A stretch of 64,000 nucleotides of DNA from Shouchella sp047238345 (GCF_047238345.1 NZ_JBDFMQ010000001.1:3472001-3536000); one strand, 5' to 3'; positions 42,895 through 51,990 are shown, counted from the stretch's first letter. The notes: generated from the sequence alone by a model not told the origin. Made by a program: numbers and translations.

Positions 42895-43659
42895 ATGGCA
42901 CTTATACATATGACAAGTTCATTTCAATCAATTGGAAAAGATGCAGGTGTCCAAATGATTTTACCTGATCATGCAGCAGCACCTTATCGCACGCTTTATT
43001 TGTTACACGGTTGGAGTGACAATGAAACTGCTTGGATGCGCCACACGGCAATTGAACAATTAGCAAACGAGTACCATTTAGCTGTTGTCATGCCTGATGT
43101 TGGCCTTAGCTACTACACAGATATGGCCTTTGGTGGGAACTATTACACGTTTATAAAAGAAGAACTTCCACGCTTAGTCGAGCGGCATTTTTCCTTATCA
43201 AAAAAAGCAGAAGACCGTTATGTCGCTGGTTTATCTATGGGTGGCTTTGGTGCATTTAAACTTGCTTTAAATGAGCCACAATCCTACCGTGCTGCAGCTA
43301 GTTTCTCTGGCGCCCTGCTAATCGACGAGTTACTCAAACTTCAAGAACACAATCAAGACACCACTAGAAAACCATACATGCAAGCAGTCTTCGGTTTAAA
43401 AGGGAATGTTCAAAATACAGAAAATGATCTTCTTCACCTGCTAGGTCAACTTGAAAACAACTCGACCACAACCGCCTTCTTTCAATATTGTGGCACTGAA
43501 GATTTCCTCTATCCGATCAATCAACTGTTTCGTAAGCATGCAAAGAGTTCTTCCATTCAATCTTTTTATTCTGAAGGTCCAGGAGATCATGAGTGGCATT
43601 ATTGGAACGAATGTTTGTCGAACTGGCTACAGCGCTTAGTCGAGTTACGATTTCTATAA
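42895..43659 (+). CDS. Alpha/beta-hydrolase esterase (EstA/esterase D type)
   Basis: A 254-residue serine esterase of the S-formylglutathione hydrolase/tributyrin esterase group. The nucleophile S114 is in G-L-S-M-G-G, the acid in G-T-E-D-F-L and the His in G-D-H-E-W. The oxyanion region L-L-H-G-W-S-D precedes it. There is no signal peptide, so it is cytoplasmic. AAGGAGAG precedes the ATG. It is a lone plus-strand gene among minus-strand neighbours, convergent with the azoreductase gene. The natural ester is unknown. Confidence 0.9.
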   Translation: MALIHMTSSFQSIGKDAGVQMILPDHAAAPYRTLYLLHGWSDNETAWMRHTAIEQLANEYHLAVVMPDVGLSYYTDMAFGGNYYTFIKEELPRLVERHFSLSKKAEDRYVAGLSMGGFGAFKLALNEPQSYRAAASFSGALLIDELLKLQEHNQDTTRKPYMQAVFGLKGNVQNTENDLLHLLGQLENNSTTTAFFQYCGTEDFLYPINQLFRKHAKSSSIQSFYSEGPGDHEWHYWNECLSNWLQRLVELRFL

Positions 43660-43692
43660 AAAAACGCATGAAAGGAGATCCCTTCCATGCGT
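43657..43692 (-). terminator. Terminator after azoR
   Basis: Minus strand ACGCATGGAAGG pairs with CCTTTCATGCGT and is followed by a T run; it also lies at the end of the convergent esterase gene. Confidence 0.85.
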
Positions 43693-43697
43693 GACGA

Positions 43698-44324
43698 TTA
43701 AAAGCGTTCAGCTACTGCTGCCACTTCTTTTAATCCTTCTTCTAAAATCTGATCTTTTTGATCTGGAGCGGCATTGTGCCCTTCAATAACAAGCTCTTCC
43801 GGGTCAATAATGCCCCACAAGGAAATCGTTTGACGGACAAGCTTCATCGCCATTTCCGCATTTGCCATTGGGGAGCCTTCAGAATACACACCACCGCGAG
43901 CACTAAGAAGCGCAACCTCTTTGTCTCCGGCTAAGCCAATTGGACCGTTCGCTGTATAGCGGAACGTAAATCCAGCTTGCGCTAAATACGACAAATACGT
44001 AATGAGTGGAGCTGGTACAGTGAAATTCCAAAGTGGAAATGCGATCACGACTTTGTCAGCTCTTGTAAACTGCTCTTGGTAGCTTTCAATCGTCGCAACA
44101 AGCTTCTGCTCTTCTTCAGTCAGCTCTGCGTCTTGCGCTTTCTTCGTTTGCGCAACAATCGCTTTCTCCCCATAGTAAGGTAAGTTTTGTTCAAAAAGAT
44201 TGACCTCTTCAATCGTGTCTTGCTCGTGGTTCTTTTTATATGATTCAAGAAATTGATTATACATCTTTACGCTTACGCCGTGTTCCAGACGGTCGCTCGC
44301 ATTAATCATTAGCACATTAGCCAT
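43698..44324 (-). CDS. azoR: FMN-dependent NADH-azoreductase
   Basis: A 208-residue flavodoxin-like quinone/azo reductase that transfers two electrons from NADH to quinones or azo compounds, likely protecting against thiol-reactive quinones. The FMN-binding I-N-A-S-D-R-L near residue 7, P-L-W-N-F-T-V-P-A-P-L near the centre and S-A-R-G-G-V-Y-S-E-G are family motifs. AGGAGGATG precedes the start. It is monocistronic between the ger operon and the esterase. Confidence 0.92.
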   Translation of the reverse strand: MANVLMINASDRLEHGVSVKMYNQFLESYKKNHEQDTIEEVNLFEQNLPYYGEKAIVAQTKKAQDAELTEEEQKLVATIESYQEQFTRADKVVIAFPLWNFTVPAPLITYLSYLAQAGFTFRYTANGPIGLAGDKEVALLSARGGVYSEGSPMANAEMAMKLVRQTISLWGIIDPEELVIEGHNAAPDQKDQILEEGLKEVAAVAERF

Positions 44325-44428
44325 TTCTTTTCATCCTCCTCTAAAAAAATGAACGTTTATCATTGTAACGCTATGACTGAAAATGTACAGTAGGTACTTT
44401 GAGGAAAGATAGTATATAAATGATACTG

Positions 44429-45505
44429 TCACTGACTCACGCCTGATTCGACAATCTCCACATCAACTTCCACATCTATATCCATGTCTTGGAACATCTC
44501 ATACCATTCGTCTTCTGTTAGATTCTCTTTTTCCAGTTGTCGAGCACCAAATCCAATTGGATCAATTTGATACTCTTGCATCAGTTCAATAATACGCTCT
44601 ACGCCCTTTGTCATATCCTCTTTTGCTGCTGCTGTAATTGCTTGTACTTGCTCGTCATTGATTAGGCCTCCAGAGTACTCGCTAATTCGTGTACGTATAT
44701 TCACATGGGCTTGTAACAAATTAGCGTCTATATCTGATTTTAAATCTAAATTCGACCGAATTTCTCGAAGTACTGCAACTTCTCCCTCATCCTTAAGTTG
44801 AATCTCAATTACACCACCATTTTGATAACCATCCTTAATTAACTTTAAATAAAATGAATCTTTTAAATCAATATCAGTAGCGAACTTATCGTCTTTGAAC
44901 AACGCAATGCCGTCAACTCTCAGTGCATCTTCTGTGTACGACATCATTGGCATGATTGGATCTTTCCCTTTTTCAAAATAAGCGCGCATAAATAAGTGCA
45001 TATTAGTAAGTGGCAAATTACTATACTGTACATTGTGATTTAACATATCACTTATGTATGTGCCAATTTCCGTTTGCAACGGGAATTCACGACTTAACAT
45101 TGTCTCTGTACTTCCACGCGTTACACACAAAAACGATTTAAGCGCAATCGTCGGATCACGGTAATAGGTGTCAAGAATTGAAAAAACCCCTTTTTCAGCT
45201 AACTCATCTTGAACGACAATGGCCGATATTTTCCCTCCATGTATAGGTCGAGATGACATCGCATTTAGCTTTAGACGAAGCTCTCTAGTAGAGCTTGATG
45301 TCGCTGATAACGTTGCATTGTTCATTTCCTCTTCAATGGAATATGCGGTTAATGTGACCGTGCCTTTAAACCGTTCATTCTCATCTTCGTCAAATCCAAC
45401 AACTGTAATTAACTGTAACTCATCAATAATATTTGTTCTTAGTACACTAAAAAAAGGAAGCATCGCTAAAATGGTAATGATTGCAATGAACACAACCCTT
45501 TTCAT
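44429..45505 (-). CDS. Ger(x)C family germinant receptor C subunit without lipobox
   Basis: A 358-residue GerAC-like protein: N-terminal hydrophobic segment, then D-E-L-Q-L-I-T-V-V-G-F-D-x-D, the R-P-I-H-G-G-K-I-S-A-I-V-V motif and a C-terminal domain ending with an acidic tail. It is the third subunit of a germinant receptor of the spore inner membrane. Usual C subunits are lipoproteins with a Cys at the end of the signal peptide. Here L-P-F-F-S-V-L-R-T-N replaces it and the only Cys is in the middle of the protein, so the N-terminus probably stays as a membrane anchor. It overlaps the B gene by ATGA. Confidence 0.88.
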   Translation of the reverse strand: MKRVVFIAIITILAMLPFFSVLRTNIIDELQLITVVGFDEDENERFKGTVTLTAYSIEEEMNNATLSATSSSTRELRLKLNAMSSRPIHGGKISAIVVQDELAEKGVFSILDTYYRDPTIALKSFLCVTRGSTETMLSREFPLQTEIGTYISDMLNHNVQYSNLPLTNMHLFMRAYFEKGKDPIMPMMSYTEDALRVDGIALFKDDKFATDIDLKDSFYLKLIKDGYQNGGVIEIQLKDEGEVAVLREIRSNLDLKSDIDANLLQAHVNIRTRISEYSGGLINDEQVQAITAAAKEDMTKGVERIIELMQEYQIDPIGFGARQLEKENLTEDEWYEMFQDMDIDVEVDVEIVESGVSQ

Positions 45506-46602
45506 ACGTTCCTTCCTCCATTCTTTTTACGAATCAAACTAACGAGCAGTAGCAAGGGGATGATCCCAAAAATAAATACTGGCCCAATATAATTGATACT
45601 TGTGTTTAATAAGTCTACGGATGCACGTGTTGTAAATTGAATTGTAATAAGAAAAACAAGAAGCAATGTAAGCAAAAGCGTCGAACGATGCGTGACGTTA
45701 AACTGTTGTTTAAGCAAACGACTTGAGGCCCAAATTGTCAGAGCGATATTTGGAAAAATCACGAGAAGCCAAGTTGCAATGCCGATATATTCAATTCGTT
45801 CAATAAAAACAAAAGAAGCAATTTTCCAAGCACTTAACGTTGGCCAAATGGTTAATTCTAATTGTTCCGCGCTATAATAAACGAACGTTACGAGTGTGAC
45901 GAATAAATAAGCGAACGTTGTCGCTAAACTGCCTAAGTGAGCATATCGCTGTACGCTTTCTTTGTTTTGAAGAAAAGGATAATAGACTAGAATGAGCTCT
46001 GCTCCAGCAAAACTTAACGTCAGAATAAATGCCGCATATAGGAGATCAACACCACTGGTCGATAGTATTGGATACAGATGATACCATTCTGCGTACTCTA
46101 AAACAGGAACAATGGTAGGTATTAAAAAAATTGGCAGCATAGAGAATAAGAACGTCAATCCCACTAACACGCGAAACCCTTTTAAGATGGCATAATAGGT
46201 GACAAGTAAAAAAGCTAAAGCAATTGACCACGTTGTAAGTTCAATATAAATCCACACCTGAATAATTTCGATATACGTTCGCAGCACCACTACTGCAAGC
46301 ATTGCAAAATATAAACTGAATAGAAACGTCATGACACTTCCAAGCTTTTTTCCAAACAACGCTTTATGGATCGAATGAAGGTCTTGTTGTTGAGTCCGCT
46401 TAATCGTTTTAAAGATCATCCATATAATGATTTGATTCACCGCACCTGCAATTAAAACGGACAACCACGATTGATACCCTGCAATCTCTGCAATATAGCG
46501 AGAAAACCCTAAAACCCCTACACCAAACTGTGCGCTATGCACAAGAAAAAAAGCCATATACGCCGGGACTTGAAGTTGGTTTGGTGTTTGCTTAGCAGGC
46601 AT
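45502..46602 (-). CDS. GerAB-type germination permease
   Basis: A 366-residue membrane protein of the spore-germination APC permease family with about ten membrane segments. It forms the ligand-binding B subunit of the germinant receptor, in the inner spore membrane. The N-terminal F-G-V-G-V-L-G-F-S-R-Y-I and F-A-G-A-E-L-I-L-V-Y-Y-P segments are typical. ATG 46602 lies seven bases behind AAAGGAG, and the codon before it is GTG. It is the second gene of an A-B-C operon. The germinant cannot be predicted. Confidence 0.92.
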   Translation of the reverse strand: MPAKQTPNQLQVPAYMAFFLVHSAQFGVGVLGFSRYIAEIAGYQSWLSVLIAGAVNQIIIWMIFKTIKRTQQQDLHSIHKALFGKKLGSVMTFLFSLYFAMLAVVVLRTYIEIIQVWIYIELTTWSIALAFLLVTYYAILKGFRVLVGLTFLFSMLPIFLIPTIVPVLEYAEWYHLYPILSTSGVDLLYAAFILTLSFAGAELILVYYPFLQNKESVQRYAHLGSLATTFAYLFVTLVTFVYYSAEQLELTIWPTLSAWKIASFVFIERIEYIGIATWLLVIFPNIALTIWASSRLLKQQFNVTHRSTLLLTLLLVFLITIQFTTRASVDLLNTSINYIGPVFIFGIIPLLLLVSLIRKKNGGRNV

Positions 46603-46619
46603 CACGATACTCCTTTCCG

Positions 46620-48134
46620 TTAATAACCATCATCGATATCTTTTTTAGGCTGTCGTTCTTTTTTAAAAAAGCGTTTCTTTTCCTTTGTTTGTAAAAACCG
46701 AGGACGTGTTCCTTGCACTGATTGAGGTAGGCGCAAAATTGAATCTTTCATGTCAGCGAACGAGAAAGGATAAATTGGTGACATATAAGGTCTACCTAGA
46801 GAGGTCATTGATAACAAATGGCTTAAACATAAAACTGAGACTAAGGCGATGGCAATCAATCCCCATACTTGCGCAGCAATAATAAAGGGAAAACGAACTA
46901 ATCGAATGGTTGTGCCCATTCGATAGACTGGAATTGTAAACGACGCTAAGGCAGCTAACGCGACGATAATTAGCAACACATTACTTGTTAATCCAGCTTC
47001 AACTGCGGCAGTTCCAATAACAATCCCGCCAACGATCCCTATGGTTTGACCGACTTTAGTTGGCAAGCGGGCTCCGGCCTCTCTCAACAATTCGATCGTT
47101 ATTTCTAAAAAAAGGGCTTCCATTATTGGCGGAAAAGGCACAGCCGTCCTTGAAACAACCAGACTTGCAAACAAATCTTGAGGAATGATTTCTGGGTGAT
47201 ACGTTAAAATAGCGACATATAAAGGAGTTGCAAAAATAGAAAAGAAGACGGCCATCATCCTGACCAATCGCAGTGCAGAAGCCGCTTGCCACGAAAGAAA
47301 ATAATCTTCAAACGCTGAAAGAAACTCTAATGCTGTTACAGGCACCACCAAAGCTTGGGGAGAACCATTCGTTAACAGCACAACCTTCCCTTCTAACAAG
47401 GCCCCTGCTGTTCGATCTGGCCTTTCTGTGTCAATAATTTGCGGAAAAATCGAGCGATTATCTTCAATTACATTTAAAAGCATTGAAGCGTCTTGAATTT
47501 GGTCGATTTCTAAGTCATGGATGCGTTGTGTAACCGTTTGTACATTTTCTTCATTTGCAATGGACTGGCAATAGACAATGTATACTTCCGTTTTAGAGTG
47601 AGTACCAACCGTATATTTTTTCATATACAAATCTGAAGATGGAATACGCTTCCGAATCAAATTTATGTTTACTTCTACAGATTCTATGAAAGACTCTTTT
47701 GAGCCAAAAACACTGAACTCAATTTCCGGAACGGTCACTTCACGATCTTCTTGATACGAAAGATCTACTAATACGTTCTTTTTCTTACCATCTTCAAAAA
47801 ACTGAAACAATAACGAGCCTCGCAACAGCCCTTCATCGGCTTCAAGCGCAGTGTTGCATTCTTTCATTTCTGTTGTGTACAGCTTTTCTTTTAGCGCTTC
47901 AAACGTATAGGTGTGAATGCCAACTAACGGATGAAGGACATGGGAAGGCAGCTTTTGCATATCAATCATTGATTCAAAAAAATGAATGGTAAGTTGCTCA
48001 TGAGCAAGGCTTAATTCTTCTCGTTTCTTATAGTCACTTGATTGACTAGCATGCTTCAAAACTTCTTCAATTGAGCGGAAGGAGGCAACATGTTTTTTTG
48101 CGTTATTTCTTCTTTCTTTATTTGAAAAAACCAA
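46620..48134 (-). CDS. GerA-type germinant receptor A subunit
   Basis: A 504-residue spore germination protein. A soluble N-terminal domain (about 1-280) contains V-D-L-S-Y-Q-E-D-R-E-V and E-V-Y-I-V-Y-C-Q-S-I, and about five membrane segments follow, with P-F-P-P-I-M-E-A-L-F-L-E-I-T-I-E-L-L-R-E-A-G-A-R-L-P, the best conserved stretch of the family. The TTG start at 48134 follows GGGGAGGG; an ATG at 48185 lies inside the sigma-G promoter and is rejected. The C-terminal tail is basic. It is the first gene of the operon and forespore-specific expression is predicted. Confidence 0.92.
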   Translation of the reverse strand: MVFSNKERRNNAKKHVASFRSIEEVLKHASQSSDYKKREELSLAHEQLTIHFFESMIDMQKLPSHVLHPLVGIHTYTFEALKEKLYTTEMKECNTALEADEGLLRGSLLFQFFEDGKKKNVLVDLSYQEDREVTVPEIEFSVFGSKESFIESVEVNINLIRKRIPSSDLYMKKYTVGTHSKTEVYIVYCQSIANEENVQTVTQRIHDLEIDQIQDASMLLNVIEDNRSIFPQIIDTERPDRTAGALLEGKVVLLTNGSPQALVVPVTALEFLSAFEDYFLSWQAASALRLVRMMAVFFSIFATPLYVAILTYHPEIIPQDLFASLVVSRTAVPFPPIMEALFLEITIELLREAGARLPTKVGQTIGIVGGIVIGTAAVEAGLTSNVLLIIVALAALASFTIPVYRMGTTIRLVRFPFIIAAQVWGLIAIALVSVLCLSHLLSMTSLGRPYMSPIYPFSFADMKDSILRLPQSVQGTRPRFLQTKEKKRFFKKERQPKKDIDDGY

Positions 48135-48158
48135 TATGCTTCCCTCCCCATTTTTTTC

Positions 48159-48187
48159 TAGTATGTGAGACCTAATTGAATTCATAC
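48159..48187 (-). promoter_or_regulatory. Sigma-G promoter of the ger operon
   Basis: Minus strand GTATG (48183-48187), 17-base spacer, CATACTA (48159-48165). Both boxes fit the sigma-G consensus (GHATR and CATNNTA) perfectly, and the start would be just before the ribosome binding site. Confidence 0.75.
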
Positions 48188-48202
48188 ATCTTTCTTCGCT
48201 GA

Positions 48203-48254
48203 TAAAAAAAAGAGATTGCCTCTAAAGTCATTGACATGACTTAGAGACAATCTC
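48203..48254 (-). terminator. Terminator after the EpuA-like gene
   Basis: Minus strand GAGATTGTCTCTAAGTCAT pairs with ATGACTTTAGAGGCAATCTC, one of the longest stems in the window, followed by a T run. It isolates the ger operon from the flagellar genes. Confidence 0.9.
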
Positions 48255-48279
48255 CTTTATTTACATTCTGGAATTGCGA

Positions 48280-48900
48280 TTACTGCCCTCTGATGGTATC
48301 AATAATGTTGTACCAGAGTTCAGGGGTAAGAACTTCCCATGTATTGTCTTGACCACCGATAACGGAAAAACCGATAATTAATCCTAGTAATAGCGCCGCA
48401 CCGGCAAGGATAGTGACAATGATAACTCGTAACCATATTGGAACAAGACGAATACGTTCCCGCTTATAAGGCTCATGGTTACCCTGTTCCTCTTCTTGTC
48501 TTCGTTTTCGCTCTTCCCTCGTCATCTTTTCTACTGCTGACGTAACTTCTTGTGATTCGTGTTGCTCCTCTAATTCGGCTATGTGCTCTTCGTTAGAAGC
48601 ACTCGTGCCTTCTGAGGGTTGTGGTTCCTCACTTCCAACTTCTACCTCATCTAAGGACACTTCATCGCTTGCATCTTCTGAACTGTCTTTCGTTGAGTGA
48701 GCACCTGCTCCTGTAACAACAGCTTCCTCAAGCTGTTGATCGCTCGAAGAATCTTGTTTATGAAGGTGAGAGGTATCCTGGTTTATTGCATCCTCATCCG
48801 GTGTCTCATTCGAATTCTCATCCATCTCTTTTCCATCATCTGTATTGGACGAAGCTTCTTCTGACTCTTTTTCTGAAGCATCGCTACTTTCCTTACTCAA
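48280..48900 (-). CDS. EpuA-like membrane protein with acidic N-terminal region
   Basis: A 206-residue protein. The first 130 residues are low-complexity and rich in Ser, Glu and Asp. A basic stretch Y-K-R-E-R-I-R-L-V-P-I-W-L-R then leads into one membrane segment (about 153-177) and a short tail T-P-E-L-W-Y-N-I-I-D. That C-terminal part matches the short EpuA family (PF11772), often mislabelled DNA-directed RNA polymerase subunit beta. The function is unknown. It starts with TTG 48900 behind GGGGGAGGTG, 20 bases after flhP, so it belongs to the mbl-flhO-flhP transcript. Confidence 0.8.
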   Translation of the reverse strand: MSKESSDASEKESEEASSNTDDGKEMDENSNETPDEDAINQDTSHLHKQDSSSDQQLEEAVVTGAGAHSTKDSSEDASDEVSLDEVEVGSEEPQPSEGTSASNEEHIAELEEQHESQEVTSAVEKMTREERKRRQEEEQGNHEPYKRERIRLVPIWLRVIIVTILAGAALLLGLIIGFSVIGGQDNTWEVLTPELWYNIIDTIRGQ

Positions 48901-48920
48901 GTCCGCACCTCCCCCTCGCC

Positions 48921-49697
48921 TTAACGTCTAATGTTATTAACGAGGCCAGCCATATCATCGGAAAACGTGAATGCTCTTGCTTGTAGCTGGATTTGTCGCT
49001 GTGTCGCAATCAATTGTGTCATCTCTTGACTTATATCTACATTAGACTGCTCAAGTGCTTTTTGCATCACTTGGTCGTCTCCTGCTTGTAAAAATGCAGC
49101 ATCGTCTAGCTGATACAAAAATTGATTTTCTCCAACTGCTTCTAGAGCTTGAGGTCGTTCAATTTCGGTCAACCCAAATGTCGGGATTACCTGCTCTGTC
49201 CCGTCAGCAAGCTCTGCGATGAGCCCCGTACTCTCTAAACGTACCGAAGTTGTTGATTGAGGTAGTGTAATTGGTTGTCCATTTGCGCCAAGAACTGGAT
49301 CCCCGTTCTTCGTTACGAGTGAAAGACCGCCTCCCGTTTCAGAGAAATAAAACGTACCGTCTCTCGTTAATCGTTGACCTTCACTTGTAGCTATTGTAAA
49401 GAAAACATTCGGCTCAGTCAAAGCAAAGTCTAAGGCCCGCTCTGTTTCTTGAATACTTCCTTGAGTCATGGATAAGGCAGTTAAGGATGTTCTCGCACCG
49501 GTCCCTACTCTTAAACCATGAGGCGTTGAACGACTTTCATTTGGTTGATTTGTATATTCAGAAGAGAGCACATCCGAAAAAGAAACCGAGCGCCCTTTAA
49601 ATCCAACTGTATGGGCGTTCGCAATATTATTTGAAAGTGTCTCTAGTTTCCTTTGAAGTTGATTAAGCGTTGCTGCTGAACCATACCCAGATATCAT
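48921..49697 (-). CDS. flhP: Flagellar basal-body rod protein FlhP
   Basis: A 258-residue FlgG/FlgF-family rod protein, exported by the flagellar secretion apparatus. The N-terminal S-N-N-I-A-N-A-H-T-V-G-F-K-G-R and the C-terminal A-L-E-Q-S-N-V-D-I-S-Q-E-M-T-Q-L-I coiled regions are the family signatures. In B. subtilis FlhO and FlhP form the distal rod. The gene is 11 bases after flhO and shows typical spacing for coupled translation. Confidence 0.93.
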   Translation of the reverse strand: MISGYGSAATLNQLQRKLETLSNNIANAHTVGFKGRSVSFSDVLSSEYTNQPNESRSTPHGLRVGTGARTSLTALSMTQGSIQETERALDFALTEPNVFFTIATSEGQRLTRDGTFYFSETGGGLSLVTKNGDPVLGANGQPITLPQSTTSVRLESTGLIAELADGTEQVIPTFGLTEIERPQALEAVGENQFLYQLDDAAFLQAGDDQVMQKALEQSNVDISQEMTQLIATQRQIQLQARAFTFSDDMAGLVNNIRR

Positions 49698-49708
49698 CTC
49701 AAGCCCCC

Positions 49709-50497
49709 TTAATTAATGCGTCCGACTTCATTAACGGTTTTTTCTAAACTTTGATCGTATGCTTGAATGACTTTTTGATTGGCTTCGAATAAGCGATAAG
49801 CTTGGAGCATTTCATTCATCGTTCTTGTCACGTCGACATTGCTATTTTCAAGCGCATATTGTTGCACTGAAAACATAGTATTTGTTTCATAAGCGGATTG
49901 CATTATCGTTTGATCATCTCGTACGTATCCATTGCCTTCTTTACTTAACGCATTCGTATCTTCTGCTATCATCACTTCAATGGTCCCTATCTCTTCTCCA
50001 TCTACTGTAATGATTCCATTAGGTTGAACGGTAAATGAATCGTTCTCTACTTGTAACGGGTTTCCGTCGGTTCCCAAAACCATTCCACCACTTCCCGTCA
50101 CTAGCGTACCATTCGCATCAACTTGGAAATTACCGTTTCGCGTATAGCGCGTTCCGTTTTCCGTATCGATAGCGAAAAAGATTGCTTGATTTGCTTCAGC
50201 GCCATTTTGAATTAAAGCGAAATCGGTTGCTTGTCCAGTCTGTTGAATATCACCTTGAGCCGCATTCATTACATGCTCCTGCAAGTAAACCGCTGTTGGA
50301 AGCTCACCTACAACTTGACGATTCTGTAAGGATTGTGCGTTATTTGCTTGCATCAGCATCGTTGGAAAAGAACGTGTCACCGATTGATCTGCTTTATAGC
50401 CCGTCGTATTTGAATTAGCGAGGTTATTGGATAACTGGTCTTGACGATATTGCATGGAAAGCATTCCACTCGTTGCTGTATAAAAGCCTTTTAACAT
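49709..50497 (-). CDS. flhO: Flagellar basal-body rod protein FlhO
   Basis: A 262-residue FlgG-family rod protein with N-terminal G-M-L-S-M-Q-Y-R-Q-D-Q-L-S-N-N-L-A-N-S-N and C-terminal A-L-E-N-S-N-V-D-V-T-R-T-M-N-E-M. It should be exported and polymerise with FlhP into the distal rod. It lies 11 bases after mbl on the same strand, as in B. subtilis, where these flagellar genes sit apart from the large flagellar operon. Confidence 0.93.
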   Translation of the reverse strand: MLKGFYTATSGMLSMQYRQDQLSNNLANSNTTGYKADQSVTRSFPTMLMQANNAQSLQNRQVVGELPTAVYLQEHVMNAAQGDIQQTGQATDFALIQNGAEANQAIFFAIDTENGTRYTRNGNFQVDANGTLVTGSGGMVLGTDGNPLQVENDSFTVQPNGIITVDGEEIGTIEVMIAEDTNALSKEGNGYVRDDQTIMQSAYETNTMFSVQQYALENSNVDVTRTMNEMLQAYRLFEANQKVIQAYDQSLEKTVNEVGRIN

Positions 50498-50508
50498 GTG
50501 CGACCTCC

Positions 50509-51513
50509 TTAAATTTGAGCTTTCTTATTAGACATTCGATCAAGATTCTCTAACAAAATGCCTGTTCCTGTCGCCACACAATGCATCGGCTCTTCTGCAA
50601 TTAAAACGGGTATTTTTAGTTCTTCTGCAAGCAACGTATCGATTCCGTGCAAATAAGCACCTCCGCCGGTTAACATCACACCGCGATCAATAATGTCGGC
50701 TGATAGTTCCGGAGGTGTTTTTTCTAGAACTTGTTTTGCTGCTTGTACAATATAGTCAACAGACTCGACAAGCGCCTTTTCAATTTCTTCTGATCGAATA
50801 GTAATGTTACGAGGTAAACCGCTGACCATGTCTCGCCCGCGAATATCCATTTGTTCATTCCGTGCTCCTGGGAACACTGTTGCCACTTGTTTTTTAATTT
50901 CTTCAGCCGTCCGTTCGCCAATGAGAAGCTTGTACGCTTTTTTAATATAAGACAAAATGTCGGAATCAAAGCGATCGCCTGCTACTTTAATTGACGATGC
51001 CGTCACAACATCGCCCATTGATAGCACGGCAATGTCTGTTGTTCCACCGCCAATATCCACGACCATGTTTCCACTTGGTTGAAAAATGTCCATGCCAGCA
51101 CCGATTGCTGCAACTTTTGGCTCTTCTTCTAAATAAATGTTTTTGCTTCCTGTTTTTTCAACGGCTTCTCGAATTGCTTTTTGTTCAACCGACGTAATAT
51201 TTGTAGGGCAACAGACTAAAATCCGAGGTTTAGAGAATAGACCTTTCACATTGATCTTGTTTAAGAAATGTTTTAACATCGACTCTGTCATCTCAAAGTT
51301 CGCAATGACACCGTCCTTCATTGGACGAATAGCTACAATATTTCCAGGTGTACGTCCAACCATGCGAAAGGCTTCTTCTCCTACAGCTAACACTCGTTTT
51401 GTCGTCGTATCGAGGGCTACGACTGACGGTTCATCTAAAACAATCCCTCGACCTTTGACATAAATAAGTACATTTGCTGTACCTAAATCAATTCCAATAT
51501 CACGACCAAGCAT
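50509..51513 (-). CDS. mbl: MreB-like actin homologue Mbl
   Basis: A 334-residue bacterial actin that guides lateral wall synthesis. It has actin-fold motifs: G-I-D-L-G-T-A-N near the start, V-V-D-I-G-G-G-T-T-D in the second phosphate loop and M-L-T-G-G-G-A in the adenosine loop. Position between spoIIID and flhO identifies it as Mbl rather than MreB or MreBH. It probably works with RodA-type synthases (one is encoded at 30653) and the autolysins under WalRK control. Confidence 0.95.
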   Translation of the reverse strand: MLGRDIGIDLGTANVLIYVKGRGIVLDEPSVVALDTTTKRVLAVGEEAFRMVGRTPGNIVAIRPMKDGVIANFEMTESMLKHFLNKINVKGLFSKPRILVCCPTNITSVEQKAIREAVEKTGSKNIYLEEEPKVAAIGAGMDIFQPSGNMVVDIGGGTTDIAVLSMGDVVTASSIKVAGDRFDSDILSYIKKAYKLLIGERTAEEIKKQVATVFPGARNEQMDIRGRDMVSGLPRNITIRSEEIEKALVESVDYIVQAAKQVLEKTPPELSADIIDRGVMLTGGGAYLHGIDTLLAEELKIPVLIAEEPMHCVATGTGILLENLDRMSNKKAQI

Positions 51514-51676
51514 GACTTTATTCCCCCTTCTTTCTTGTCACAATTTATAGGGTGGTGTGCGTAAAACGTCCGATTCTTATGTATTGTATACCTGATTCTT
51601 TATTTAAAGACGCACTTTTTACCTATTATAAATAGTAACACAAATTAGGGAGAAACGACCTTATTTGTCGAAATAT

Positions 51677-51952
51677 TTATCTTTGAGTCTTGACAGCTGG
51701 TTGTTCAACTTTTCGATACTTTACTTTCGTCGCTTCACCGCCTCTTAAATGGCGAATCGACTTGTGGTACTCAAGAATCTCTTTCACGTCGTTAGCAAGC
51801 TCTGGATTTATCTCAGGTAACCGTTCAGTGAGATCCTTGTGTACAGTACTTTTTGAGACTCCAAATTCTTTTGCAATCGTTCGTACAGTCTTTTTCGTCT
51901 CAACGATGTACTTACCTATCTTGATGGTTCGCTCTTTGATGTAATCGTGCAC
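51677..51952 (-). CDS. spoIIID: Sporulation transcription factor SpoIIID
   Basis: A 91-residue DNA-binding regulator of mother-cell genes during sporulation. The sequence is nearly that of B. subtilis through the helix-turn-helix (T-I-A-K-E-F-G-V-S-K-S-T-V-H-K-D-L) and the C-terminal R-H-L-R-G-G-E-A-T. It starts with GTG at 51952, which gives H-D-Y-I-K-E-R-T as in other SpoIIID proteins, behind GGGAGGCGAG. The longer frame to 52030 contains the sigma-E-like promoter. It activates or represses many sigma-E genes and prepares sigma-K activity. Confidence 0.96.
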   Translation of the reverse strand: MHDYIKERTIKIGKYIVETKKTVRTIAKEFGVSKSTVHKDLTERLPEINPELANDVKEILEYHKSIRHLRGGEATKVKYRKVEQPAVKTQR

Positions 51953-51990
51953 ACGACTCGCCTCCCTGATTCTGTTAAGGTGATTGATAA

